The notes beneath the pieces were generated by a model that did no database searches, had not been told where the DNA came from, and saw only the letters and a program-made list of their open reading frames with translations. DNA of 64,000 nt from positions 265,255-329,254 of the forward strand of contig MU863898.1 of NCBI GenBank assembly GCA_033296885.1. The letters run 5' to 3'. How positions within the stretch are numbered: position 1 is the first letter of the stretch; the number at the start of each line of letters is the position of its first letter. Shown here in pieces: positions 42,438 through 54,889 of the stretch. The DNA is from Triangularia verruculosa. Its lineage: Eukaryota; Ascomycota; Sordariomycetes; Sordariales; Podosporaceae. The position numbers and the translations under genes are program-made.

Positions 42438-45400
42438 ATGGAGTCCACAATGGATGTTTCCCAGCTGGTGGCTCAGATGCAAGACACCCTGTCCACCATC
42501 CACACGACTCTCGCTTCGCTCAACACCACCGAACATGATGCAAAACTTGACGAGCTCGAAGCCAGGCGCGACAATACCATCAAACATCTGCTGGCTGCAT
42601 TTTCTGCCGAATCACACGTACTTCTCCAAAAACGACAGGCTGAACGGGAAGAACTTGCCGAACGTCGCAGGGTCGAAGATGAGGAGCGCGAAAGGCGAAG
42701 GCGCCAGGAAGACGAAGAGGTTGCCGAGAGGAACAAGCAGGAAGACGAGGCACGGGATGGAAGGCTACTTCACGAGACTAACGAGGTGGAAGAGGAGACG
42801 GATCACCTCATGCATGAAATAGAGGAAGAAGCCCGGAGAGCCCTGGATGAAGGGCAAAAGAGGCTGATGAACTTGGAGGGAAGGAGAAAGGTTCGCTTGC
42901 CCGCCACAACGTGACGTTTGTTACGCCAAATGCTAACAGATCCTCTTCAGGAGTTGAATCATCATATTGAGGAGCAGCTGAGAGTGCCCATCATACCTAC
43001 TCCGCCAAGAAGATCAAGAAGAGGCAGCAATATGCCGCCGGTGGGGGCCACACAAAGTATACCAACAGAGCCTGCTTCCTCCGGCTCTTTCAGTAACGCC
43101 GATGAAAAGGCTCTTGAGCCCCATGTCATCTCCACAGACCACCATGACGGGATCATCGAGGCGGATATGGTCGAAGATCATGCGCTGGACACAGATATGA
43201 GTAGCCAGAGACATTCCAGTCCCACCAGTGAAGGCAGGCCGACATCTCGTCAAGACCGGCCGTTGTTCGTCCAGCCTGTAATTTCGCGGTCCGGGACTAT
43301 TATTCATGCCGACCAGCTTCAGCAGACGGTACCTGTTCCTGTTGAACCCATCGGTACTCCCACTCGCAGCGTTGGGTCGTCGGATGCTTCCGGGAGCCCG
43401 AAGCCCGATGTGACTTGGTGGGAGAACAAGGGAAAGGAGGAGGCTGAGAGTGCTCTACATCATCAAGGCACTCCAAGTCCGATGTCCTTCCATGACGACA
43501 CAGTGGTACAACAAGCTTCGGGGAAGCATGGGCACGGTGACGATGGTCTGGGCACCGTTTCAACAGAGGCATCCGCGCAGACAACACCTGACGTAGGTCA
43601 TCAAGTCATCGAACACGAGGAAGACCAATGTGCCAAAGATGCAGCTGCCGTACCTCAACTGAAATCCGACATTGACCTGGGCTCATCCAATGATACTCCA
43701 CGGGACATGAGCCATACAGGTGACGAGATGATGGCTGCTACAATAGAGTCTGCCAACGTAGGATCCGACAGCACGTCCGAGTATGGTCTGCCTTCACCCG
43801 ACCATCACAAGGCAGCACCTATTGAAGGTGAACAAGTTCCACCTCCACAAAATCTCGATGTTCCCAGACACAGTCTTGCTCCAGAAGACATCCCCCTATC
43901 CATGACTACTACCAGTGAGACGTTCGACTCAACAGGAGACACCTCGTTTGAATCGGCACATGAGCATACAAAGTCGAATTCTGGTGAACACGTCTCTTTT
44001 GTTGGTGATGAAGAGCATGCGGCCTTGCACGATACATCTTTTGGATCCACCGAGGCCAGCAAAACTCCCGAACATCAGGATTCCGGACTCTCCGCCAAGG
44101 GGGAGGATGTTTCTCCAGCCTCATCCTTTCATGGTGATGATGATGATGATGTTGGCCAGGTAATTCCTCTGGAAAGGGTTCTTTCTCACCAGCCACCTCG
44201 GGGATCTTTCGACGAGGAGATGGAGGTCGATCAATTCAATGAAACCGAGCCTGAACAGCACGAACAGCGTGGTCTTGACGCAGACATCCAGGGGCATGGC
44301 GAAGAAGATCACTCCCATACCCCATCTCTTCAGACCATCCCGGAACATAAAATCCTGGAGGATGTTACAGAAGATGCAGCAGCTCCGGAACTAGAGCAGC
44401 AAGGAGTTGTGGGTCTTGGTATCCAGAATGATGCTCATGTTGACGTCCCGGCCGCAGAGGATGACACACACCACGGCAGTGTTACCAACCACGACGAAGA
44501 TGTCCCAGCGCTGTCGTCCTCTTCTGATCACGGCGATCAGCATCATTCCCATTACGATGACGACTCTCACCTCGATGACGTATACGCCCAGCCCGAGCCA
44601 GTCACCCCCAACCCTTTGCTTCTGCAGCCCTTTCGGACCGGTGACGACGGCAACCCAGGATCGCCTCTCCGTGGCGGAGACATATCAGAGCTCCCGTATG
44701 GCGTCGGTCGACATGGAGAGGGAGATGTTGAGCCCAGTATCAGTGGTGGTGGAAGACAACTTGGTTATCACGCCGATCTCGGATTACTTCCAGAGCATGG
44801 CCATGTGGGAGAAGGAAGAGCAGAAGCACCGCAAGAAGAGACCCAGGAGTCACTAGTTCCTGACGCAGACAATGTCGGAGACACCCCTTCGCTCTCGGCA
44901 GGCTTGGAGACCGAGGAAGACTCGGCAGATCAGCTGCGCCGTGCCAGTCAAGCCTCAAACGAGTCAGTTGAGATGGAAGCCAGATATACGACTACGGTGA
45001 ACGGGGAAAGCGACCTGTTCGATGACGAGGGTGCGGAGAGTGAAGATGTTAGCGACATTGAGGATGCGTACCTCAACGAAGAAGCTGCCGTCGATTCTGT
45101 GGTTGCGGCGATGGGACCCGAGCCAGAGAACGAGGTGATTGATAAAGGGGAGTCCCGAGGGGACGAAGAACACATTGCGGAGCAGACTCTACCTGAGATA
45201 TCTGGTGGGGGTGAAGTTGATGTTGAGGGTGAAGCTGATGTTGAGGGTGGCAGTCAGGCTGGCACTCTGGTTGATGTTCCGCCTCAACCAACAGTTCAAT
45301 TGCCAGAGCAGATGGCAACAGAGACAGAGGATAAGGCACAGGCCCAGACGCAGTTTGAGACGCCATACGCGACGCCGCTTGAAATGCCGGTAGTCCCGGC

Positions 45401-46370
45401 CTCTGTGCCGGAAACATCGGAAGTCGATCATCTTGGCAGTAATCCCAACTGGGTGCATGAGGCTGATAACTACTTCGACCAAGACGATGAACCTCACCAC
45501 GGAGTAGCGACGCCTCGTCACCATTCGTTTGAGCAATCCAAAGACAGTGTCGATGCCGTGGAATCGGATTCGCGACCACCATCTTCCGCCAACCAAGGAC
45601 TGTCAGCAAGCAGACACAATCCTGACCGACCTCAAACTCCTGAACATTACACGGAGCCTTCTCCTCAGGAGAATCCCCAGCCAGTTGGTCATGGACAGGG
45701 CGAACAACATCCTTCCCCACAATCCGTGCGCAGCCAAAGCACCATCGACTCTGCGCCCCCATCTCCCGAGCAGCACATCGTGACAGACACTCACGACCCC
45801 GTCATTCGTGGCCTCGTATCAACTCAATCCCCCAGCTACCAAACTGGGCGACCACGCAACGACTCGCACCTCACCGAGTATGGTCACCATCGTGACGAAT
45901 CTGAAGACACTCCCTTTGCAAAATGGCAGCAACGGGACTCCACTCTCTCGATTCCCGACCATTCCACCGTCGCACCCCTCAACACCAACCGCTCTAGCAA
46001 TCGCTCTCGCGCGGGCAGTGAAACAGGCGAGAAAGGCGGCAGCCTCTTCCAGCGCATGCGCAATGTCTTTGAGCAGCAATCCCACGCATCAGACATCAAC
46101 ACCTCGCGCTCTTCCTACTCCCATCCCATCACCTCCGCGTCTAGCTCCCACTCGACCAACGACAGACACAGCGGAGGCGTATCAGGGCTCTGGGGCTCGG
46201 GTGGTCCCCTGTCCGGCCGCTTCGGCAAGTCTTGGTCCTCGTCGTCCAACGACCACCACGACCACAGGGATTACCACCACTCGCCCTACACCGGCGCTGG
46301 GTACTCCCCCGACCCCAACGTGGTAGATGGGAAGAGCGGCTTGCTGGATGGAACAGAGGATTTGAATTGA
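42438..46370 (+). CDS. Large acidic, mostly disordered protein with N-terminal coiled coil
   Basis: Two exons, 42438-42890 and 42951-46370, give 1290 residues; the intron has a CTAAC branch site. Residues of about 45-150 are a highly charged helix (repeats of RRRVEDEERERRRRQEDEE type) expected to form a coiled coil. The rest is rich in Asp, Glu, Ser, His and Pro with no folded domain I can recognise. The C terminus turns basic and Ser-rich (LFQRMRNVFEQQ, then SGLWGSGGPLSGRFGKSWSS). An imperfect short repeat GEVDVEGEADVEGG lies near residue 910. The continuous 3.4 kb frame argues strongly for a real gene. Scaffold or cytoskeletal roles are possible but there is no direct evidence. Confidence 0.75.
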
Positions 46371-46403
46371 CCACACTCGGTCGGAATTTTAAGTCCTGGG
46401 ATT

Positions 46404-47144
46404 ATGCAGCGGCGGAAACCTTTTGAGCGTGGCGATGAGAAAAGGAATGTCGAGAAAGGAGACGATATCACGTTCCCACTCCGCGCGCCGATTGTACTGA
46501 GAGACAACTTTGACCGCTTAAACGTTATTTCTGTTCAGGCGCAGGTGTCGGTGGACGACATGCTGGAGTCCTCTTCTTGTGAGTCCTCGTCGATAGGTAC
46601 ATCGGCTGATCCTCGGTTTTCGTGGGCATCGTCGATCCCCTCGAGTTGTGTGCCGCTCAGTGTTGTTACTACCGCCACCACGGTTGACACGGAGGGTGGG
46701 TTGGATGACCTTGTAGAGGTTATGGGGAGAAGGAAATTGAGGAGGAGTCTGGTGGTGCCTTCTCCATCGTCTTCGATGAGGAAGCAAAGAAGCAAGACAG
46801 AGGTGGAGCAGGGATCGGAGTTGAGATTGCCCTGGTTATGGGTACAGGGTTGGAGAGCAAGATTACAAAGGGCAGGAGATGAAATTGAGAGAGTGAGGTG
46901 GGAGGGGAGAGTGGAGAGTCACTTTGTCAAGGGCAGTGGTTCAGCGAGGAGACGACAGGAATCACGTGACAAAAGCGATGAGGAGAGACATGAAGTTGTT
47001 GTGAAAAGGTTGCCGGCAGGTGTATCAAAGGCTAAGAGAGGGGTGGTGGTGAATGTTGGGGAGTATGTAAATGTTGTTGAGGTTGGTGGGGAGGAAATCG
47101 AAGTGACGAACAGAACGAGAAGGAAGAGTGTTCACTGGGCTTAA
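46404..47144 (+). CDS. Hypothetical basic protein
   Basis: Open frame of 246 codons beginning 33 bases after the stop of the 1290-residue protein gene and on the same strand. The product is rich in Arg, Ser and Val, with no signal peptide, domain or intron. The small gap is odd for fungal genes, which normally need separate promoters; it may be a chance frame in a 3' untranslated region. Confidence 0.35.
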   Translation: MQRRKPFERGDEKRNVEKGDDITFPLRAPIVLRDNFDRLNVISVQAQVSVDDMLESSSCESSSIGTSADPRFSWASSIPSSCVPLSVVTTATTVDTEGGLDDLVEVMGRRKLRRSLVVPSPSSSMRKQRSKTEVEQGSELRLPWLWVQGWRARLQRAGDEIERVRWEGRVESHFVKGSGSARRRQESRDKSDEERHEVVVKRLPAGVSKAKRGVVVNVGEYVNVVEVGGEEIEVTNRTRRKSVHWA

Positions 47145-47371
47145 AACACAGACGTTGTCATGATATTCTTTAGGTTACCATGTAATCGTTCACTTCTAGT
47201 AAGCTATGTAGTCTAATTATCTGTTCAACACCAGATCTTCGTGAACTTTGTACTATGTTGCATCTCCAAGCTGGGCCTGAAGAATCTTTGAGGGACGAAC
47301 GGACCAGCTGGTGACCCACGAACACTATTTCCGCCTCGATAGGGTAGGTACAGCTCTCACGTCTCTCAGCA

Positions 47372-47695
47372 TTACAGATTGATTACATCGATAAACCCCT
47401 CATGGGTCCGCCCAAGGCGCTTGTCACTAGGGACAGCGGAGATCCTGACCGTCGCCGCGCATCCTGTATTCGTCAATTTCATATCGAACATCCCCCCTTT
47501 CTGCAAGTGCTTCCTTGCTAATCCTCCACCGAGCGACACAAACTCAGTCATGTCTTCAGAACTGCTCAAGATATGATCAAAATTCCATGTCGTCAAAAGT
47601 GACCTCTCCATCTTCCCAGGTGTGAGAAAGGATGGCATAGCTCTTGTCGCCAAGGAGGATCTCTTTTGGAGGGGTTGAGCTTTCGTGTCGATCAT
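47372..47695 (-). CDS. Possible terminal exon of an unrecognised gene
   Basis: 107 codons ending at 47372, containing SLGGGLARKHLQKGGMFDMK and LTNTGCAATVRISAVPS, which look like a small beta-rich domain. A TTGTAG acceptor directly precedes it at about 47701, and a frame with coding-like character lies just upstream (47711-47905), but I could not find a donor that joins the two convincingly. Treat as a fragment or an incomplete model. Confidence 0.3.
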   Translation of the reverse strand: MIDTKAQPLQKRSSLATRAMPSFLTPGKMERSLLTTWNFDHILSSSEDMTEFVSLGGGLARKHLQKGGMFDMKLTNTGCAATVRISAVPSDKRLGRTHEGFIDVINL

Positions 47696-48839
47696 ATACC
47701 TACAATGTTGTCAATGTAGTTTTGTCGCTCTCAATTGGAGTACAGGATAAAACTGGGGAGAGGTGTAGAAGTTGAGTGAACGGGGTACATGTCGGAAATG
47801 ATCAGCTTGATAATGGTGAGCAACAAGGCTGACCAAGAAAGCAGCCTTATCCGGTTGCTTCCAATAGCCATTGTACATCGCTTCTCTGAGACTTTGACAT
47901 GGCATTTAATATCATCAATTTTCGGTGCAGAAAAGTCAACTGCAACAACTTCAAGTCAACCATTGCGGAAAAAACCGACGGCGGCGAGCTCTCTACCTGC
48001 CCCTGAGCCCCTAAAGTGGGGTCAATCGGTCTAAGCCTTAACTCGAACTTCCATTTCTGTCTATCACCGTTGGCCCGGTAACGAAAAGAAAAAAAGAGAA
48101 GCAATGCGGTTCTGTTGCTTTCTGTCCCGTTTTGTGGATATTTCGTTAAGAAGGACTGATTGTAATGGGCCTCGCTCCTTGACCTGGCAGGCAAAGCTGC
48201 TGAAAGTGAAGCGAATGTAACAACAATACCGTGGCAACATTTCCACTTGTACATACGCTATCGATGACAAAAGATATCTGAGACAGACGACTGATAATTT
48301 TGATGGCGATGTGCTCAAGTGGGATCGCCCGGGCCTGATGTCTCGGGTCGGAATGGGCAACGGAAATCAGCCAATTCTAAAGGTGACTGTGCTTGGTAGC
48401 AGGTCAGCTAGTGTGGGGATGTTTCACATGGTCTCGTGCCTTGTCCAAGCAACATTGGCAGATCGAAGATAGGAATCATGACAATCGTTCCTGGCTACCT
48501 ACGATGACCAGGGCGGCTCGATGAATGTTAACACAGAGTTTAGCCACATTATTTTAGCATCGATTCATTAATGTGATACCAAAAGTGCTCTGTCGTGGGT
48601 TTAGACCACCAACAAGACGATGATGGTGCGCATAATCCATGGATAGCATGGGCCATCTGATGATTCAAGTGCTATGGGAGCCGCCTTGTTCGTGCACACT
48701 CTTGATGCTTCATAGATACCAGAGAACCACCAGACACTCTGTTAATATTCTTTTCCTGCTCCTTTCCGCCGACTCCTGGGAACTTTCCTTGTTGAAAATC
48801 GTTGGGTTCCGGCTTTAGGTGTGAGCCGGCTTGAGAAAC
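47696..48839. other. Intergenic DNA
   Basis: Apart from the possible upstream exon of the preceding entry, nothing is recognised. Confidence 0.4.
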
Positions 48840-50344
48840 CTAGACCTCCCTCGAGAGTTCCATTCTTTGGCGCAAGGCATCAGGGCAAAATAGCTCACAA
48901 AGAGTTGTCATATCTTCGTAGACACTGTATGTCATCAGAAGAGGAAAAAGTAACAAAAAGGCTGAAAAAGGGCTGTCAAAATGCTACTTACAGTTGTCTC
49001 TGGCTCGAACCAGGCACGAAGATGGCATTTCCAAGGTTGAATGGTAGGGAGTAGAGGAGGTTCCGAGCGTCCCAGTCCTCCACTGACAGATTTTAATGGT
49101 CAATATAAGCCTGGAACTAGACTGTGGTGCGGTAAACAGATGGTTGGTCAGGGAGATGCTATACCTGGTTCCGATGGTGGAAAGTGGAGCTTGTAGTTCT
49201 CCATGTACGCTCTGTTGCTCAGTCTATGTCGTGGAGCTCGCCAATTTCCCGTGTCGTACTCATTATGACCATAAAAAGAGTAAACATCAAAGATGAAAGC
49301 TTCGCCCGACTTCATATCCATTGCAGTGTTGCCATCCCAGCAGTCTCCGTGAACGAGACTAGGTTTTAGCACTCTCCCGTCTGATTGGAGTGGCAATAGA
49401 AGACGAGGAACCACTTTATTGAGAACCAGCCGGGACATAATGTCGAACTCGGGCCACTCGAGGACGGGGGAAGCCAAGTCGATGATGTGGCCTAGATGAC
49501 GACCAAAAATGAGACACCACGAATCATCCCACACATCGACGGCCTGGATGACTTTTGCGTGGCAGGTGAAAATGTGGAATCCGAACTTTCCCGTCGGTGA
49601 GAGTGAATGCATGTGCATTTCGGCGAGTCGGCGGGCCAATTTCGTCGGTTCGGCGGGCTGGGATACAATTACTTGTCAGCACACGTCCCGGGGCCCAGGA
49701 CTTAGCCAAATAACACGGCACCATAACCCACCTGGCATGCTATGTGACGAAACTCGGCAAGCAAGAAGTAACTGTCTTCTTCGCCCGCGATCTGGCCCCA
49801 GGCATACGGTTTGGGCGCAAACCCTGGCGAGGCGTTATCAATCGCTGTTAGAGATTCAAACTCCCCGTGGCACATCTGCTTTCCAATACTTCCGAGCTTC
49901 GGGACGACCTGAAGACGCGTGGCGTGGTGGAGTTAGTTCCATCTCTGAAGAAGGGTTCATCGAGAGAAGGAAAGCAAAACTAGGTACCTTGAGAAAATAG
50001 TCCTTGGAGGTTCCATCAGGAAGCTTGACAGTCAGTTTGGCTGTCTCCCCCCAAAGGGATTCGCCTAACTGCTGGGAATGCAAAAGTGTCGATCCGGGAA
50101 TCGGGAGTGCTACATCGAGACGAATATCAGCAAGCTTGCCATGTGGTGTGTAGTCATGTATGGGTACACCTTTGATCACATTCCTGTCCACTTCAACACC
50201 GCCTTGGGTGATCGGTAGGAGAATAGGGTCTGAGGGAGTCCGCTCCAACCTGGATTGAGTGTCTCCGACTCTGATATTGGAAACATGAATAGAGTCCTCT
50301 AGGGTTTCCGCCGGTTTACCGAGCGAGTATTGTTGGTCTCCCAT
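48840..50344 (-). CDS. Fructosamine/ketosamine-3-kinase family protein
   Basis: Phosphotransferase fold that in characterised members phosphorylates sugar adducts on proteins, leading to their removal (deglycation). Five exons on the minus strand, 50344-49988, 49908-49732, 49657-49165, 49082-48992 and 48924-48840, give 400 residues; all junctions are GT..AG and in frame. Key elements: a Lys in YFLKVVPK near the first splice and GKQMCHGEFESL for nucleotide binding, FLLAEFRHI hinge, LARRLAEMHMHS, the catalytic loop LVHGDCWDGN (HGD at about 281-283), the metal Asp in FIFDVYSFYGHNEYD, and the C-terminal LLYSLPFNLGNAIFVPGS. The first 100 residues are an extension not typical of bacterial members. 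All catalytic residues are present. Confidence 0.9.
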
Positions 50345-50864
50345 TTTCACACTCTCGATTTTGCTGATGTGATGGTTGTCGAGATAGGCCACCGCCGAAA
50401 CCTCAGATTTTGCGTTTTTATCGGTTGGGGCTCGGTAACAAGATATCCGTTACTCCCGATGGGACGAATGCTCTTTCACTGTGTCTGCTGCGCTCCCAGC
50501 CTCAGGTCATCTCAAGATCCCCAACACCTGCAGATGGCCCGTGCCCAAACCTTTCCAGCAGTTGCTGGCAGGTGCAGGTCGAGGGATGTGAAGGTATTGG
50601 AGCGACACAGAAGAACGCCTCAGGATTGGGGTTGGCTGTAAATCTTCTGGAAACGGAATCCAATTTGCCTGAGAATGCACTTTGGCAGCGAATTACTAAG
50701 AAGACTCAGACTGTAACTCTATGTCCAACGCCGCTATGAACCAAAATGAGGGAACGTAGATCATAGTTACGCGTATTGTATCCTTGAAACCCCAGATGTA
50801 AAACCTCCCGATAAACGCCCAAACATGTGAGGAAGAAGAGAGAGAAAGAGACGATGGGATGGGC
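50345..50864. other. Intergenic DNA
   Basis: About 520 bases between two minus-strand genes: 3' end of the FAD oxidase lies to its right and the promoter of the kinase-family gene to its left. Nothing else is seen. Confidence 0.5.
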
Positions 50865-52456
50865 TCAGTTGAAGAGCTTGAACCCCCCTGGCACACCCCG
50901 CTGGAACAAACCCTCTGGATCAAACTTCATGCTCGTCTCCTGCAGCGCCCTCTTGTTGTCCTCTCCATAGCACTCGATGACGTCTTGGTGAGTCCATGCA
51001 TGATTCATGGATACGAAAGACACTAGTTTGTTTCTTCTCTGAGCCTCCCTTCTCATGTAGGCTGTGGCATTGTTCATGTACTTCAGAATCGCGGCATCGT
51101 CGGACTTGTTTTCCCAGTATGTTGACACCATGATGTTGATGAGCGGGCCATCCGAGGGGTTGAGACCGAGGGAGTTGCCGCCATGGCGAGCTGTTTGCGT
51201 GAGAGTGTTGACAGAATAAGGCTGGAATGTAAGAGAGGACATGAGGCCTGGTGTTGCCTTGACGTTCTCGAGCGAGCTGGTGAAGATTTCTGTCGCCTCG
51301 AAGAGCGTAGGTGCGTCCGCCTTGACCGTTACGTTCATATACGCGCATCTGCAGGAGGAATGAGCCTTTTGGTCTTGGAAAGGTGGCCGGGGGTTGGTGA
51401 CATACCTGACTTTGCCTTTTGCTTCCGCTGGCTGCTCTGCCACCGCCTCCTTGAGGGTCATCAGCCTGACGGAGTTTAGCTGCTCAATCTGCGGGTGCAT
51501 ATCGGCCCAAGGTCGAAGAACATCAGGGATGTTCTCATTGGCATCGGCTCCAGTGTAGAACAGTTGGCTCTGGCAGGCGAATTGTGAAAATTGTGAAGAG
51601 TAACCAATGCTCAGCTGGACGTGGGCATTGGAGTCGGCGGCATCCTTTTTTCGGAGTTCTGACAGGAGAGCGCCGACATGATAGGGCCAGCTAGAAAGGA
51701 AATAAAAGACACTCCCACCCCAGAACTTGCCGGGTTGGGGGAATGTTCTAAAGTCGAAACGAGTGACGACGCCAAAGTTGTTACCACCTCCGCGGAGGGA
51801 GATCCACAGGTCGCTGTTCTCATGCTCGTTGGCGTTGACGATCTCGCCAGAGGCAAGGACGACCTCATAGTTGAGAACGTTATCGCAGACGAATCCTTCG
51901 CGGGAGGAGAAGAATGACACGCCACCTGTGCATGTATCGTTAGAATATTGGGTCAAAATTCTGTCCAGAGGCGCAACATACCGCTCAACGACAGCCCGCC
52001 AACACCACCAGAGGCAGAGCGAACGCCGGTAACACCTAACCCTGTGCCCTCCAGTTTGTCGTAGACTGCGCCCCACCGCGCACCAGCTCCGACAGAGATG
52101 ACTGTTTGCTTCCCATCTTTCTGGAGCTCAACCGAGTTGAGAAGACTGAGGTCTAGTGTGATACCACCCTGAATGTTGGCGACGCCGGGAAGTGGCTGTT
52201 GTCCGCCGCTGCGAATGGCGAATGGGACTGTGGCCTCCTCACCATGCTCTCCAAGGGCAAATGGCTTCATAATCTTGACAAACTTGGCAACTTGCTTTCT
52301 GCTCTCCGGCCGAAAGATAGCAGCAGGTCTGATGTCGCTTTCCATGGCAGAGAGGTATGAACCGTTGAGCACCTCATACTCTCTCTCACCCTCAAAGTAA
52401 AGGTTCGAGGAGGGAAGGCTGTTCCTCAAAGCCTTGATGACTTGTTCCAAACCCAT
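50865..52456 (-). CDS. FAD-dependent oxidase, berberine-bridge-enzyme-like
   Basis: PCMH-type flavoprotein oxidase. Three exons, 52456-51982, 51925-51406 and 51348-50865, give 492 residues. The FAD-binding half contains PAAIFRPES, VPFAIRSGGQQPLPGVANIQ, VGAGARWGAVYD, GVRSASGGVGGLSLSGG across the first splice, and ASGEIVNANEHENSDLWISL with RGGGNNFGVVT. The C-terminal BBE segment ends in SMKFDPEGLFQRG. The position that in berberine bridge enzyme is the flavin-linking His (RSGGH) is Gln86 here, so the flavin is probably not attached by His. No signal peptide with the chosen start; an upstream in-frame ATG at 52600 would add 48 residues of Pro/Ser-rich sequence. The substrate is unknown. Confidence 0.9.
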
Positions 52457-53362
52457 GGTGCCGGTGCTATTGGTATGTGCCACGACGAAAAGATGAGGAG
52501 GTGAAGTTGAGAACTGGGGGAGATGCTGATGAGGCGATGGGGATCGACTGTGGGGATTTGATGGCAGCAAAGAGATCGTACATATAGGCCAAAAGACCAT
52601 GTTCTTAAACGAGCCATTTTTGAGGCGATCAGGTCTGTGTCAATTTCAGGTTCCTGCGTGCCTAAGACTAAGGCAGGTCCGGTACTGCCGGCGGAGGTTC
52701 CGGGCGACACAGATTGGACTGAGCTACGGGAGAATGTTGTGATCTCCGTTCCCGTCTCAGATATGGAGAACGCAATGAGACATGACTGCGGCACAGTCTT
52801 ATCGGCCATTGTACTTTTGTTGCCTTTTTCACCCTTCGGTCCGACTTCTTGGCTCCGTGGGCAGGTGGTCTACATTTCAATGTTGCGCAGCTTCCATTTG
52901 ATGTTCATCCCCAAACGCATGATGCTTCTTGAAAGACAAGCGACAGAGCTATAGACAATGTGCAATTATAACGCTAGTGCTTTGAGCTGACTCGAGACAA
53001 GCGAAACATCAATTTTGATGGGCAGGTTCCGGGTTGCTGGATCAGGTATTTGTGGAAAGGATCGAAGGGTGACACTGCAGGAGGCGCACGGTTGTCAGTG
53101 TGTCTCAGTCCTGAACACTCAAAGCTGACAGACGCTTCGCCCCGGCTAAGCAGCCAGTGATGACAGCTCTCCAGCAACCTTTCATACAATGACTGTAGAT
53201 AGGTAGTTTTAGCTTTCTTGTCGGTATGGTCACTCGGTCGACTACCTGGCTAGGCACCTATCTGAAGACAACTTTCCAACAGACTCACTTGAGCCCATTC
53301 TTTACACTATTTGCACTCGAACCATCACAAATTAAGGCCACAGACTAGTGTGGAAAAGAAGC
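52457..53362. other. Intergenic DNA
   Basis: No gene recognised; it must hold the promoter of the FAD oxidase. Confidence 0.45.
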
Positions 53363-53729
53363 ATGCCGCAGCAGCTCCATACTCAGGAACTCGATGATAA
53401 GCCCGCCGATCCGGCTCCTGAGTCGGTTTACCGGGAGGAGCAAGATTTGAGACATTTAGATCCGGGTAGCCCGGCTCCCATGGAATGCAGTCAGACTATC
53501 ACGACATAGCAACAATGATACCACTGGTGGCCCCACAGATAACACTTTAGACAAGGCGACTGAGGGTACTGTGCACCCGCTTCATGCAGTGTTGCTGCGG
53601 CCTGAGAGTCTCACCCAGGCCAAACTTGGTGATGATACCTCGCAAAAGGATTATAGTGCAATCGATCAGATACTTTATGAGATTCGGAAGTTTATGGGTC
53701 TATTCAAGCCTCAGCCGAAGCTTCCGTGA
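53363..53729 (+). CDS. Possible small spliced gene, 97 residues
   Basis: ATG at 53363 opens a frame with coding-like codons (MPQQLHTQELDDKPADPAPE...) that reaches a stop, while a second coding-like stretch (DKATEGTVHPLHAV, LLRPESLTQAKLGDD, SAIDQILYEIRKFMGLF) lies in the next frame. A GT..AG intron at 53466-53538 joins both in phase, but its donor GTAGCC is weak. The product has no signal peptide and no domain I know. The alternative is a pseudogene with a frameshift. Confidence 0.35.
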
Positions 53730-54889
53730 CCAACGGTGTCTACCGATAGCCATACTTAATCCCACATGCAAGACCGGCTGCCAGATCGATAAGGATTATC
53801 TCTTTACGTGAAGAATGTCAAGTTTTTGGGCTCCGACGGCTTCAACCGAAATCGCCGTCTCCTTTCCGTTAACCAAATTTGAAAGGCTTGGTAACTGCAC
53901 TTGTGCGTAGCTGCTTGATAGTAGATACTGGATGGATATGCCGAAAAAAGGCATCATATCACTATCTGATTTGTTGAAAATGAGCCCGCTGGAGCCGATA
54001 TTGCAATCCTTTTGGGACTGTGCCGTTGAAATGCCTGCCGCGGTGCCTCCATAACCTTCAAGTACCGCCCCTTTATTTAGCCTACCAGTTCCCGATTGGG
54101 ACCCAGGGTACGGCAAAAGGCTGTCCCGCTGAGGGGTCTCCGGCGTCATCGCAAGACAAATAGAGACGCAATCCGGGGTGCACGTGTTTCTCCCAGCCAA
54201 TGCGGAAGGTGGCACTGGTTCAGCCGGGTCTGCGGAGGTCAAATGAAGCTTCCATGCCTTCTATGGAACGTCTGGGGCCTGTGTTAATTGACCAATTGCT
54301 TTGACATCCGCCCATGTGGCTCCCGTTAGAGTAGCGTAAGATGCTGACTGGCGTTGCGGTGAGCCAGGTTTCACCAGGCTACGGGAAAGCTGGAGACATG
54401 CAATGGGCCCTGCTCCGGTACAAGAATGCCCCCGGTCTCACACCGGATGCGGGATCTACCTAGTAGCCCAGCGGTATCATAAAAGCCCGCTCCGTCCCGC
54501 TTCAAACCTCCTCGCATGGCTTGATCACTGTGCTTTCTTGGTTCTCTTATGCCCCGCGTTAGCGGCGATAATATCCTGGCTTGCCTATCTGGATGAGGCG
54601 CTCATAGGTAGGTACACACTGCGTATCTACCTATGAAGACCGTGACGAAAGACCTACCCAGTATAAGGCGAACTAAGTGAATCAATATGGCCTAATATTT
54701 GAGACACCCGCATAATCCGTCGTCGGATTAGGTGCATATGACAACTACCTGATGCTTCTACCTAGCATATGTTTCGACTCCTGTCTTGTTCCTTTGACTC
54801 GTTTTCTTCTTTACCCCGTTTCACCCCGCAGTCCTTCGCAGCTATATTCTGGACAAAGAATCTGGCATTGTGGAATAGGAATATAATAG
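53730..54889. other. Intergenic DNA
   Basis: A 148-codon frame on the minus strand (53796-54242) has no motif or context to support it. Otherwise nothing is seen. Confidence 0.4.

Noticed and set aside
20423..52456. Secondary-metabolite gene cluster (methyltransferase, P450, FAD oxidase)
   Set aside because: The three genes are 12-30 kb apart with unrelated genes and repeats between, and no polyketide, peptide or terpene synthase is present.
53796..54242. 148-codon minus-strand frame
   Set aside because: No signal peptide, motif, intron or homologous context; could be chance in DNA of this composition.
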